A stretch of DNA of 64,000 nt from NCBI GenBank assembly GCA_023079485.1, contig CM041083.1, forward strand, positions 154,460,552-154,524,551. The letters run 5' to 3'. Under the pieces are notes generated by a model. It saw only the letters and a program-made list of their open reading frames with translations. It did no database searches and was not told the DNA's origin. Made by a program: the position numbers and the translations under genes. Numbering within the stretch: position 1 is the first letter of the stretch; each line of letters starts with the position of its first letter. Source of the stretch: Archilochus colubris. Lineage: Eukaryota > Chordata > Aves > Apodiformes > Trochilidae. Below, in pieces: positions 50,617-62,242 of this stretch.

Positions 50617-51349
50617 CATAGAATCATAATCATAGAAAGTCAGGAGTTGGAAGGGAACTCGAAAGATCATCGAGTCCAACCCCCTGCCAGAGCAGGGTCA
50701 CCTATAGCAGGTCACAAAGGAAGGTGCCCAGGTGGGCTTTAAATGTCTCCAGGAGAAGAGACTTCATAACCTCCCTGGGCAGCCTGTTCCAGTGCCCTGT
50801 CACTCTCACAGTGAAAAATTTCTTCCTAATATTTTGTGGCACCGCCTGTGCTCCAGTTTATAACCGTTGCCCCTTGTCCTACTGTTATTCATCCCTGAGA
50901 ACTCACCCCTTACATATTTATAAACATTGATGAGGTCACCCCTCATTCTCCTCTTATCCAAGCTGAAGAGTCCTAGCTCCCTCAGCCTTTCCTCATAAGG
51001 GAGATGTTCCACTCCCTTCATCTTCTTGGTCGTTCTGTGCTGGACTCTTTCAAGCAGTCCCTGTCCTTCTGGAACTGATGGGCCCAGAACTGGACAGAAT
51101 ATTCCAGATGCAGCCTCACCAGGGCAGTGTAGAGGGAGAGGAGAACCTCTCTCAGCCTACTAACCACCCCTCTTCTAATGCACCCCAGGATGCCATTGGC
51201 CTTCTTGGCCACAAGGGCACATTGCTGGCTCGTGGTCATCCTTCCATCCATCAGCACCTCCAGGTCCTTTTCACCCAAGGTGTTCTCCAACAGCTCAGTC
51301 ACCAACCTATACTGGTATCCGAGGATGTTCTTTCCTAGATGTAAGACAT
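50617..51349 (-). mobile_element. CR1 LINE, best-preserved 3' end (minus)
   Basis: Starts with CATAGAATCATAATCATAGA (octamer repeats) and runs 730 bp to a sharp 5' truncation at about 51349. The minus frame 51018-51512 contains the CR1 ORF2 C-terminal region with [55 protein letters not shown] and [14 protein letters not shown]. The next part is in frame 50806-51021 with [20 protein letters not shown] and [13 protein letters not shown]. Only a few frame breaks occur across 700 bp, so it is among the younger copies. The frame continues past 51349 into host sequence (residues 1-55 of that 164-codon frame are not CR1). Confidence 0.96.
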
Positions 51350-54159
51350 ATATAACTATGGTCTGACAGAGAAACCAGTCCTGGGACCATTTTCCGTCTA
51401 AGCTACCAATTCCAAGACTTGACTTTATTTCTGTAGGATGCCAGAAGAATGCCAGAATGTGAAAGGCACTCTGAAGGAGGAAGCACCAGATGATGCTCTG
51501 GCACAGAAGCACAAAACAGTATTTTTATGGATTAACAATGTACAAGATGTGGTTTCTTGTGATCATGCTTTGGCATCAAATATGAACAAATGAGTCTGGC
51601 ACATAAACTATTCACAAGCTCATTTTTAGGAGCTTTAAATGACATGAAAGTGGCCTTGTGTCTTCTTTAATGTAGGAGGAAAAGCTGGAATTTACCAACA
51701 GCTGTTCTTCTTCAAAATATGTATATAAATTCTCAACATTCCTTGCTATCTCACTGCCTTACAACAATTCTAAAATATGTGACTTTCTAGCTGGCAGGAA
51801 CTACAAAGGGAGCCCATGTGGACCACACACAGATGAATGAAGTTTCAAATGCAATTTTAAGAATAATTCTATAGTAAAAAAAAAATCAAAAGCCCTTGCA
51901 GTTTTTATGTAAAAATAACCACAGGTGTAACTCAGATTCTAATCATGTTGTTTCAGTTCATGGCCTGTGATGACACTGCCAGACAGACTGGAAACTAACA
52001 TGAAATACAATTTAGGGGATGTGCATAATTAGCTCTTGGGAAGTGTCCTTTGGCAATTAAATTAATTCCTATAGAACCTCAATTAACACAAAATTTCCAT
52101 CACTATTTACCTGAGTTTAATTAAAAAACAGCAGCCTAATAACTCAGGTTTAAATCAAAAAAATACAGGAGAGCAAAATAATTTCTGCTGTTTTGATCCA
52201 ACTTAAGACATGTCTGCTTCTTCTTGCATAGAAAGATCTTAATAGCAAGTTGCACCAACATTGAAAATAGAATAGAAAACTCTGAAAAGCTTAAAATTTT
52301 TCTCAAAAATGAAATTCATAATAACATTTTACCTCTTTTTTTGTGGGAGGGCAGGTGAGTCAAAGGTATACAGATGTGAAGAACTTTTTTCTTATATATG
52401 TAATTCCACAGCTATGAAATGCTATGGGAAAATTTAATTTTAAATCCTATAATATAATTTCATGACTCCAGTGCTCCTCCCATTCCACATTGCCCAAATA
52501 TAGATCCTATGTTAACACAAGGTTCAAATATGAAGCTTTTCCACACTCACTTGAGAAATGCTTATTCTAGGATAGGTACTAATTCAGTAGTATTACTCTT
52601 AGTAAATTCAAATCCCTAGCATTATAATTAATCAAATCAATAATTTATGTACTCTGGTCTCCATGACTCTATTTTATCTTTGTTACATGTATATTAGGGT
52701 AATTTTTTCTAAAATTAAGATTTTCATTGCTTTTTGTTACCTAACTGCACATATCTTAAACCCAAACTTTCAAAAAGTTGTTAGGAAAATAAAGTTTAAA
52801 ATTAGATGACTAAAGTCTGTAGACATAAAACATGTTAGATTTCTTCTGTTGTTACTTCAAGCCATTGAAGTAACAAAATCAGCTCATTTTGATAGTTTTG
52901 AAGTCATCTTACTGTGTGTTACCATAAAGTAAACTGCATAGTCTGTTATAGAAACTAAAACAAAAATCTTATTGTTGATAAGTTCCCAAGAGAAAATGCA
53001 GATATTCTACAATGTGATTTTCTTTATTCATCTAAAATATCATATTTTCAAGTAACTACATGCAACAAAAATATTTCCATGTTTTTTAATATGCTTACCT
53101 GTCTTGAAGGAATAAAGATAAAATACAGTTCAGACACGGTTTTGTCATTATTTTCAACGAGTTTTATTTGCAATTGACCTTTTGCTGATTCATAATGAGG
53201 CATTTAGCAATATTTTCAGTCTTGCAAAAAGGAAAATGAAGCAGTGTGTAGACTATTGATAACATTCAGGAGAAACATCAGCCATTGCTTAAAAACAGGA
53301 TGTCATTTACGGGGACTAATATGCAAAAAAGTCTGGTGAACCAGAGTAATTTTATATTGTTGTTTCTTCTTTGATTTTATTACAATTGCCACTGATAAAC
53401 ATTTGCAATTGAGAAGACAGGCATACGTCCCTTCCATATTCCTTTCAGAAAAACTGAATTTTACACCTTCAGTATTTTAGGGGTTTGAAAGGGTGATGAC
53501 AGGTATAGTCCAAAGGAAATATTTATGAAAATTTCATAAAGAACTATGTAATCATATTTTCCTATTATTAAAAGATAATTCATTTCAGATCTTGTTCACT
53601 ACAAGCTTTTTACCTGGAGAAATTAAAAGTGGGGGTCTTGTGGTTTGGTTTAATTTTTCTCTTGTTTGTTTTTCATTTGGGCTTTGATTGTTTTGTTTGT
53701 TTTTTTCCCTGATAAATTCAAAGTATTTTTGCACCTCTGTTAACCGAGAAGAGAGACAGCGCAAGGTACATGATGCTCAGGAGAAATGTGTCACTCTCTA
53801 TGAATAAAATGGCTGAATTTCAGTACATTTTATTGTTATTCCACTTTCTACCTCTGAGTAGAGAAAATATGGTCAAAAATTAGACATACACTGACAGTTT
53901 ATATTTATAAATACTAAAATATTGTGGCTTTCTTGCAAATTATTCACCTAATGCTGACATTTTCTCTACACAAAAGGGTTTAGCTTTTACTAAGCTTTAC
54001 TTTATTCTGACATATGTTACTTGTTTAAACACTCTAATTCTTTTCATGAATTAGCTACTCAGGTAATGCAGATTTCATAAGTATATTTCACAGAAAATTA
54101 AATTAAGAGTAGTTGAAATTAGAGCAGACAAATATTTGTATAAGAAAATCACTAATTCA

Positions 54160-54410
54160 CATTTGTCTCGGCAGTCCCCTGGTTACCATCTATTCTGATT
54201 GCATTTTCCATATATTAACTGATATGGTTACCTGCCTTCCCATCTGCTGAGCTGACTGCTTGCAAGTTACCTGCTTAAATGCTGGCAGGGAGCATAAATT
54301 AAGCCATTTGTCATTCCATGCTTGTAAAATAAAAACCATTTTGACATTAAAGTATGTACATACAGAAAACTACAGGAAAAGCCAAAGACATTCCATTGCT
54401 ATATTTAGCA
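54160..54410. other. Candidate conserved noncoding element
   Basis: A 250-bp block of balanced composition in AT-rich surroundings, without simple repeats. It carries words typical of vertebrate conserved enhancers: a TTTGTC/GGCAG start, CATATTAACTGATATGG, GCTGAGCTGACTGC and CATAAATTAAGCCATTTGTC. The impression of conservation comes from sequence texture, not from alignment. It has no coding frame. Confidence 0.3.
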
Positions 54411-54799
54411 AAGTCGAATGAGGAAAATAAATGAAAATCTCAAGATCAAAAATCTAAAACCGCACTTTGTTTAAACTACCCAGCCAGATTTGAGAACAGT
54501 GAAACTGGAAAGCCTCCAGTTTATCCTTTTCTTTTTCTTGTCTCCTACCAGGGCAATCACAACAGCAAATTACTTCCTCTCTCTGTACAGAAGGAAGTAA
54601 ATTTTTCTTAATCCTTCCTTTTCAACGCAATAAAATCACAAATAAACCTTTTTGGCTGATTATCATGACTAAGGAGAGTGAAATTAGGTGTAATCCAAAT
54701 GAGCTTCACTCACAGTTTGATCAATATGCATCTAGAAAGTAAGGTTTCCGAAGCATTTTATAAGAGGTATTCTGTGTAGCTAACATAAAACTGAATGAG

Positions 54800-54819
54800 A
54801 TATATATATATATATATAT
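54800..54819. repeat. (AT)n microsatellite
   Basis: Ten uninterrupted AT units. Short but perfect. Confidence 0.95.
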
Positions 54820-55821
54820 GTAAAATTTCAAAATTTATCAGTTATACATGATTAAAATTGACCTATCTTTTTATTAGATATATTTAATTAAAAAATTACT
54901 TGTGGAGACACTTCAAACCTGAAAATTAATATGCATATAGAAATTTGTAATGGAAAAGCTTTGGAGAATTGAGAGGTTGAAGACATTAAGTCCTAAGATT
55001 TTTTGTTCTTGTTACGAATGATTTTCAGATATCATCAAAAATATTTTCAAGGAGATGTAATGTAGAATTATGAATTCTGAAAGTCACCACTTGTGTCCTT
55101 TTATATCACAAGAAACTACATGATAAATGTCTACATGCAAAGTAATTTTTCTGCTTTACTTCTATAGCATATGAAAAGGGTTTCTGCTTCATAAATTAAA
55201 GATTTTCCATACCCTTTCTAAACAATTATTTTTTCTGCTTGTTTTTCATACAGCTAAGCAATAGAATATTTAGTACCAGGGCATGCAATTATTATCTTGG
55301 ACCTAGCAATTCCCCTGGCTTCCCCAGAACAGGCATATTTATCCTTCAAAATCCTGCTTAGTAATCCACTGGTGTGACAGTAACAACTGTATGCTGTTGT
55401 CCTTTTTAACCATTATTTAGCTCAAAGCTACACATTTAGTATTTGAAGACATCAAAGGTGAAAAATGAGCAGATTGCACTAGACTTCTGCTTTAGGACCA
55501 CAAAATTTACTTGTCAGCTCCTTCAACTCCATACTAGGAAGAAGGAATAATAAAAATTGTGGAAAGAGAATGCAAAGTGTAAGAACAAAGATTTTTCCTG
55601 AGATGGAATGTCATAAAAGACTAACATTCAATTTTTGTTTTTTGTTTTGACAGCTTAATTGACATTAAAGAACATATTTATCAGTCTCCCAGTCCAAAAT
55701 TCTGAAAGGAAGAAAAAGAATTAAGGAAGAACTAGCTTAGAACCTTTAGAAAATCATTAGCCAGAAAGATTAAGTATATAAAACACTTCTCCGAGTCTGA
55801 GGCCAAAAATAGTCGGAAAAA

Positions 55822-55865
55822 AAAATAGTTGGAAGAAACCTCTGGAGGTCATGTAGCCAGACAAG
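55822..55865 (-). repeat. Short CR1 3' end scrap (minus)
   Basis: AATAGTTGGAAGAAACCTCTGG followed by AGGTCATGTAG resembles the CR1 3' region read backwards (GTTGGAAGGGACC...GGTCATCTAG), but only about 45 bp match before unrelated sequence. It could be an old remnant or a very early truncation. Confidence 0.4.
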
Positions 55866-57394
55866 CAAACAAAACAAAAAAAGGATTATTAGCATTTTAC
55901 AACAATCTGAAGCTGAACGAAAAGTGATTTCAGTATTTTTTTAAAAAAAGTAATGAAAGTACACAAAAAATAAGGACCAACATGGCTTGTAGCATCAATG
56001 ATCACAATAGGAATAGAAGAGAATATGGAGAAACACACTCCCTTTGAATTATCTAGCAGAATAAAATTTGCCAAGCAAGATCTACAAATGGATTTAAATG
56101 AAAAATTAACACAATGAACATGAATAAAATGTGCAGTTTCATACCTCAAATCATTCCCAGTTTCTAGAATTGTGCTAACATGTGTTTGCAATAATTGGGT
56201 GTTGATGCCTGAAGAAATGGAAAGGAAAGGCATCTAGTGGGAGGAAGAGGTGTTTGGAGAAACATATACTGAGGTGTCCTGGTCTGAGGGGGCTGCACCC
56301 ATCACAGGCACTCTGCTCCTCCTGCCTTACACTGTAAGATCCTCATCTCTGCTGCTATGCCCACCACCTCGGGTTGAGGGAAACTGCATCAGTCAGCCAG
56401 GAAAACGTAGAGACATGGACAGAGACCTGTAACTACAGAGAAGAATGGTTGGTGTTAGTCACACCTCTTGTGTAACACTTGCAAAAGTACTATTAATGAA
56501 GGTTTCCTGTATTAGTTTTGAACATAATTACAAATACTTTGATGTAAGCAAATAATGCTAAGTGCTGCATTTGGATTTTCATGTTAACTGTTTGACTCCA
56601 CTTAAAAGGGCTGTGGAATTTTTAGTTTTTATGTCCGCAGCAGCACAGAATATGTGACAATATTTTTACAGTGCTATTCCACATTTATTCCACATAGAAT
56701 AAAATAAAATAAAATCTTTTTTTTTTAAAGTACAGAAATGAACATTACACAGAACATGATAGTCTTCGATCTCTTTTGTATTCTAGAAGTTCTGCTAAGG
56801 ACAGGATGAAAAAAGAATAAGAAAAAGATAGACTAATCTAATTGAACAGCTGCTTTTTTATTTGGGTAAGAAGGAGGGCAGAAGAAAAGAAGCATGCAAA
56901 AAGTATTAAGGGTTTTGGATAAAACAGCCTGGCAAGCTTGCATTTCTGCTTATTAACTTGCCCTCCCATGAGCCAAGATACACAACCTTCTTAGCCTTTG
57001 AAGGTTGAAGATACTTCTTTACAGGAGTGGTTATTGACAGCTGATCCTTATACTTCTTTGCCTTATTTTGTAAAATGCAAAAGAGAAATGACCAGAGTGT
57101 TCAGATGGAGACTGAATTATAATGACAAGGAAAGCAAAATAGTTTTGTAGACTTTTAAATCTTTGAAATTGAATGTGACTTTTGCGTTGATAAAAAAAAT
57201 CCTAAAATAAATAACCAGGGTAAAAATATTTTGCAGTGTTTCAATTTTTTTTTTTTTTTTTTATTTTAGCATTAACATGAAAGTGTAAATGGTCTGAAAT
57301 ATGGTATATATTTTCTATTTATTATTGTTATGTAAAAAACTTCTCATGTTGAAGCCACGAAGTGAAACAAGGGCAGAACTTTAATATAATCACA
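55866..57394. other. AT-rich unique DNA, no gene recognised
   Basis: A 114-codon minus frame (55889-56233) has no recognisable domain and no homology I know. The part 56250-56460 is GC-richer and unexplained (see findings). An AATAA-type run lies at 56694-56717, and there is a T18 run at 57245-57262. Confidence 0.55.
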
Positions 57395-57515
57395 GAATGC
57401 ATGACTGGGAGAATGAAGAACCATCTCAAGCAGGAGTAGATCAGGTTCAGGATCATCTGAGGGACCCATTTAAGGGACCTATAAACAAACAAGTACATGG
57501 GACCCTCACCCTCAG
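57395..57515 (+). mobile_element. CR1 ORF2 fragment (plus), weak
   Basis: The plus frame at 57397-57648 begins with EEPSQAGVDQVQDHLRDPFK and NKQVHGT, which lines up with the CR1 ORF2 segment just before the reverse transcriptase (a V-RDHL...HKSMGPD-like block). At the nucleotide level, CATTTAAGGGACC and ACAAGTACATGGGACC fit that segment. No 3' part follows, and the LTR at 57575 starts 60 bp downstream. A short orphan piece like this from mid-ORF2 implies later deletion. Confidence 0.45.
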
Positions 57516-57574
57516 CAGTAACTGCAACATTCCTTCAAATCTTGCCATGATTATAAGAAAACAAAACAAATTTA

Positions 57575-57910
57575 TGTCACGGTTTAAGCCAAGTGCCAGG
57601 TGGCAGATGCTCTGTTATTCCCCCACTGTCCTTCAAAGGGGAAGATAAAAAACAGAATAAGGAAGAGAGAATTTAAGATTAGAAAAAAAACCCACTAGAA
57701 TAGGTTTAATTAATTAATAATGATAATGAATTGCATACAAGTACAGGGAAAAATACAGCACAGGGAAAGATGACGCACATGCAGACATGAATGCAACTAG
57801 GCAAAATGAGGGGTTTTTTAGGAGCCATTTTATACTGAGCATCATGAGAAGAAATACTGTGATTTACACTGTGTCCATTTGTGTTACCTGATAGCTCTTA
57901 AACCGGGACA
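57575..57910 (-). mobile_element. Solo LTR with 13-bp inverted ends and ATTTA duplication
   Basis: 336 bp bounded by TGTCACGGTTTAA (57575-57587) and TTAAACCGGGACA (57898-57910), which are inverted copies with one mismatch. ATTTA lies immediately outside on both sides (57570-57574 and 57911-57915), a 5-bp target duplication. On the minus strand there is a TATA motif (AGTATAAAAT, reverse complement of about 57826-57836) and an ATTAAA signal (reverse complement of TTTAAT at 57705-57710), 120 bp apart. Hence an LTR, not a DNA transposon. The U3 part is only about 75 bp, so it is internally shortened relative to the avian LTR family whose TGTCA(C/T)GGTTTAA start it shares. The strand is assigned from the TATA-to-polyA order. 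Confidence 0.8.
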
Positions 57911-58207
57911 ATTTAGAAAATTTTACCTTTCTAATCAACTTCTTATTTAGCTTGAAAATTTAGGTCAAATACTTTTGAATAACTTTATAACATCAATTCT
58001 TTGGAAGAGTTTAACATTATTAATGATGTCTCAAATGAAGGTATCCACATTAAAACACAAATCCTTTGTGTGCACCAAATTCTGCAATGTGAATGTTGTT
58101 TTCAGAATTAGTGATACTTGCAGCACTGCTTAGTAAAGACATAAAAGTTTCTTATTTTCTTCTACAATCTCCATAACTCTCTTCCTCAAGGAAAGAAGAG
58201 TGGATTT
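57911..58207. other. Unique spacer between two LTR pieces
   Basis: After the ATTTA duplication the sequence is AT-rich and shows no recognised feature. Confidence 0.5.
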
Positions 58208-58436
58208 GTGTTGTGGATATCTGCTCCAGTACCATAGGATGAGGGAAAATATTAGCCCCACCTCTTCCATGGGATGCATCTTCTGTACCTGGGTTACTTC
58301 CCTCCCTTTTCTTTTACCCTGGTGTTCACACTGTTGCTTTTCACACTCTTTTCCTTACTCATCAATTCTGCATGACAGTTTTCCCTCTCTTAAATATGTT
58401 TTCCAAGCGGCATTCATTGATGTCAGTGTATTGTCA
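58208..58436 (-). mobile_element. ERVL-type LTR fragment (minus)
   Basis: Read on the minus strand this aligns by eye with the first half of the LTR at 61534: GTGGATATCTGCTCC corresponds to the reverse complement of GGAGTATATATTCACC, followed by the block around CTCTTCCATGGGATGC, then GTTCACACTGTTGCTTTTCAC and CTCTTAAATATGTTTTCC (which corresponds to the reverse complement of GATAACATACCAGAGAG). Both ends are lost and many indels exist. The 128-codon plus frame across it (58200-58586) ends in a poly-F run and is an accident. Confidence 0.6.
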
Positions 58437-58494
58437 GTTGTCCCCACAAATATTACTCCCTTAAAAAATTCCACTCATTTCTTACTTAGCCATC

Positions 58495-58516
58495 TTTTTT
58501 TTTTTTTTTTTTTTTT
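58495..58516. repeat. T22 homopolymer
   Basis: Uninterrupted run of 22 T. Its reverse complement would be an A tail, but no retroposon body was recognised to its right. Confidence 0.92.
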
Positions 58517-58844
58517 CAATCATTCTCATTCCATATCTAAAACAATCAAAAACCAGAATAGACAGAATGAAACAAAAATGTTTTGAGCAGGTCTTTCAAA
58601 ATACTGCTTTCAAAACACTGTGACATATGGATAATTAGCTAGGAAATGAGTAATAGGAAAGCTAGAGAGATAACATTAGCTAACATCATTCACACAAAAT
58701 GTATTTCTAAATAACTCTGCTGTTTGTAATTGATTCCTCATGCCAACTGAGCACCATACAGCAAGTCAGTCAGGCTGGACATCTGATTAAAGAGAAAAGA
58801 ACAAAACCAAAAGGAAAATCAGGACAAACCTTAATTAATCCATT

Positions 58845-58869
58845 AAAAAAAAAAAAAAAAAAAAAAAAA
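58845..58869. repeat. A25 homopolymer
   Basis: Uninterrupted run of 25 A, lying 330 bp from the T22 run at 58495. The two long runs in inverted relation bracket 58517-58844, which otherwise shows nothing recognised. Confidence 0.92.
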
Positions 58870-59052
58870 GTCCAAATCAATTAGGCTAAGTATGCATATT
58901 TGAAAACTGTCTCCATATTTGATTTATTTTTTGCTGCCATGTTTACATTTTTGAATGACATAAAGTCTACTTTTTGAAAGAAATCGTATCTCTAGTCAGA
59001 ATAAGCAGTTTTACATATTACACTTGGAACCATATAATGAAAGATAAAAATT

Positions 59053-59533
59053 ACAGAATCACATGATGGTAGGGGTTGGAAGGGATTTATAGAGATCACC
59101 TAATCTGACCCCAACCAGGTTCACCTGGAACAGGTTGCACAGGATTGAGTCCAGGCAGGTTTCAAATATCTCCAGAGAAGAAAGCTCCACGACCCCTCTG
59201 GGCAGCGTGTTCTAGTGCTCTGTCAACCTCAAAGTAAGAAAGTTTTCCCTTGTATTTTTTTTCCCGTATTTCAGTTTGTGCTAAGCACTCCTTGTCCTGT
59301 TATGGGGAACCACTGAGAAGGGTCTTTTGACCTCTATACCTTAGGTATTTATAAGCATACATAAGATCCCCTCTCAGTCTTCTCTTCTGCAGGCTAAACA
59401 GACCCAGTTCTCTCAGCCTTTCCTCATAAGAGAGATATTCCAGTCCCCTGACCATCTTTGCAGGCCTGCACTGGAGTTTTCTCCAGTAGTTCCTTGTCTT
59501 TCTGGTACTACGAGCCCAGAATGGAATGAAGCA
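59053..59533 (-). mobile_element. CR1 LINE 3' end (minus)
   Basis: Begins on the plus strand with ACAGAATCACATGATGG, then GGGGTTGGAAGGGATTTATAG, and continues to GAGCCCAGAATGGAATG before a 5' truncation. It contains the standard CTGGGCAGCGTGTTCTAGTG and CTCAGCCTTTCCTCATAAGAG blocks. No open frame survives over 60 codons, so it is an older and more damaged copy than 50617-51349. Confidence 0.93.
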
Positions 59534-61533
59534 GAATTCTGGTTTTAGATTGGCATCTCATTTAGGAAGAAAACCTGAACTGATCTTTGCCATGTGTTTA
59601 CAATTCTAACTCAACCACACATCTTTAAAATTTCAAACTAACAAAACCAAAAATATATAAAGAAAAGTTTTTCTCAGGTCCCTGTTGAACAGAACCCTTA
59701 AAATCACACCTAAATTTTTTGTCAATCTTATTTGGCCAAAAACCCAAGTTAATTGGATTTGAGCAAATGTTTGATTTCTTGGGTGAATCAGAGACTTTAA
59801 TCAGTATTTAGATTTATTTCTAAGGTCTTAAATCAGAAGAAAATCCAAGGTCACCTTTATACGATTAACATACTTCTGTGGCTTCTCAGCTCACTGTCAC
59901 AATTAAATAAAGACACTTGGCAACCTCCTGGGATCTCAGTAGAGGATTTTGTAGAGTCAAATGAGACAATCATACACTTCTGTCTAACAGGGACTATGAA
60001 TGACTGTCTTCTGTGACTAAAACCATGAAAAAAGATTTTTATTCAGAAACCTTGAAAGCATTTGATCAGGCTGTATCAGAAGACACAAGCTCATCACAGA
60101 GGTGTCCCTCTTCCAATGGTTTCTAGTGACTTTGGAAATATAGTTACTTTCAAAATATACTTTTGTCTGAGAAAATTAACATTTAAAAGTATTGCTTATC
60201 TCTAAGTTACAGATTCAGTAGAAGAATTCTCATACACAGAAATGTTCAGCCAAGAGCAACCATACTCATTTTCAAGGTTTTTCATCAAGAAACTTGGGTA
60301 CCCTGTGTGGAAAGAATAGTACTGAGCAAGCATGGGCACCACTGTAAGTGGTGTGCTTGGAATCACCACTGTTACTAGGGTAATGGGAACCCCTGAGCAG
60401 AATTTAGGACACCCTTACTGTACTCCAGCTCCAGCAGGAGAGACACCATCTAGAAACACGTCCACCAACCTATAACCACTTTCTCAGATACATGCCACCA
60501 AAGCCTGTGTTTCAAGTGTTCTGATGCTGGGAAAATAATGCCATTACACTAGCATCTGGCTGAAGGCACTAATCTACTTTACATAAAACCTTGACTAACA
60601 GATTCTCTAAAAAAACGGTTTTGTCTTTGGCATTTCAATACTTTCCACTTCCATATACAATTTCAAGAAGACCTGACTTACCTGGGAAAGTAAAGTGGAT
60701 TTACCAATAGCTTTTCATTAAAGAAAGCAGTTCTAAAAAAGAAATAATAATTAAAAAAAAAACAAACACCAAAACTTCAAACAAATTTCAATTTTGTAAG
60801 ATAGGCTTCAAAAAGCACACTAAAAGTAGACAGATTCATAATGTGATTAAGAAAACAGATTAAAGTACAATTATTTAAAAATTATTTTCCTTTTTCATTG
60901 CTATCTCATAGGGTATGCATCTGGACAGATGTTCTCTGTCCAGCAGCTTAAAGCAGCTTTCTATTTTTGAGCAAAGTCTAAACATTTCCCTTTGAATCAT
61001 TGTTGGATATTCTTTTCCCCCATACATCTGAATATCAATTTATGACTTCTTCCTTCCTGCACTTGTGTCACTGTTTCCCCTCAGGTTGTGTTTCTTAATA
61101 TCAATCTCATATATGCTTCAGAAGTCTTCCTCATTGCTTTTTTCTGTCTCCCATTCTCCAGTTAGTTACAACTCTTTTAGAACAGACCAGGCAAGATCAG
61201 GTGTACAGTAAGATTTTCACCACTATTTGCAAGCACCTTTTAATCAAAAACTGCTACATAAAATTATAGGTAAGCAAACAAGTTACCTCCAGCAAACACC
61301 TGCTTTATTCAGTCCAGTTTTTAATTAATCCATTTAAGTCACTTGCATTGAAATATTAATCTTCTAAGTTTGGTCATTAATATTTGGTTTCATAAGAGAC
61401 AATGAAAATTTTATTTTGCACTGGTTCTGTCCTATTTGTCTAATGCAGCTTTGGACAATTAATAAGCTATTAAACTGTCTTTGCTTATCTAAGATCTTCT
61501 GATGGTTATTTAAAAAAATCTGCCTATTCGGTT
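59534..61533. other. AT-rich unique DNA, no gene recognised
   Basis: Two kilobases without a recognised element. 60300-60480 is somewhat GC-richer and contains GGCACCACTG...GTGGTG, a weak inverted repeat near 60338-60355. No coding sequence is supported. Confidence 0.55.
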
Positions 61534-61639
61534 TGTGTAGCAAGGTTTTGGTACGGAGGAGGCTACAGAAGGGGTTTCTGTTAGAAACTTCTAGAAGCTT
61601 TCCCTATCTCCAATAGGGTGAAAGCCAGGCAGCTCCAAG

Positions 61640-61954
61640 ATGGACCCATCACTGGCCATGGCTGAGCCCAGCAGGTATAGTGCTAATGCTTCTGTGATAA
61701 CATACCAGAGAGGGGGAGTGGAAAGTTCTGCACAATTAGAACAGGTAGAGAGAAAATATGTGAGAGAAATGATTCTCCATACACTAGGGTCACTGAAGAA
61801 GGAGGTGCCAGAGCAGAGACTCCCATATAGCCCATGCCCAGCGAGGCAACCTGTCCCCCTGCATCACATGGAGATTAACGATGGAGTATATATTCACCTT
61901 CAGCCCTTAGAGAACCCCAAGACAGAGCAGATGGATGCCCAAAGGAAGCTGTGA
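61640..61954 (+). other. Open frame of 104 codons inside the LTR
   Basis: Starts at an ATG (MDPSLAMAEPSR) about 106 bp into the LTR and stays open for 104 codons, ending QRKL. No transmembrane segment, known domain or catalytic motif can be seen. The frame is made of LTR repeat phrases (PLHHME, LQPLENPK), so it most likely reflects their codon-compatible composition. There is no evidence that a protein is made; it is recorded because it is the longest frame lying wholly within an LTR here. Confidence 0.25.
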
Positions 61955-62242
61955 CCCCATGGGAAGCCCACACTGGAGCAGGCTCCTCACAGGACCTGCG
62001 GACTCATGGCTCTCTCTTGGGCACACTTGTGACCCCGTAGGAGATGCATGCTGGAGAAGTCTGACCCTGAAGGACTGCAACCCATAGAAGGGACTCATGC
62101 TTGGAAGACTTTTACAAAAACTAGATTATGGGAAGGCCTCACTTTGAAGAAGCTTTTGGAGAATTGCCTCCCGTGGGGGACACACTGTGCTGGAGCAGGG
62201 GAAGGAGTGGAAGATATAACACGTGATGAGCTGACCATAATC

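Larger units (their letters stand above)
51350..55821. other. AT-rich unique DNA with candidate conserved pieces
   Basis: No gene and no recognised repeat apart from (AT)n at 54800-54819 and a T/G-rich tract at 53638-53708. Frames are all short; none above 60 codons has a recognisable domain. Noncoding candidates are 52080-52150, 53200-53350 and especially 54160-54410. Confidence 0.6.

Noticed and set aside
51018..51512. 164-codon open frame as a host gene
   Set aside because: Its C-terminal two thirds are CR1 ORF2. The N-terminal part is host sequence read through past the truncation point.
57384..57400. ATCACAGAATGC as a CR1 3' tail
   Set aside because: The expected GTTGGAAGGGACC block does not follow; the adjoining sequence instead resembles a mid-ORF2 CR1 part in the other orientation.
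57575..57910. DNA transposon (MITE) because of inverted ends
   Set aside because: TG...CA termini, TATA and polyA signals in LTR order and a 5-bp target duplication fit an LTR better. No transposase or TA/8-bp duplication is present.
58200..58586. 128-codon open frame (plus)
   Set aside because: Runs antisense across an LTR fragment and ends in a poly-F run encoded by the T22 tract; no domain.
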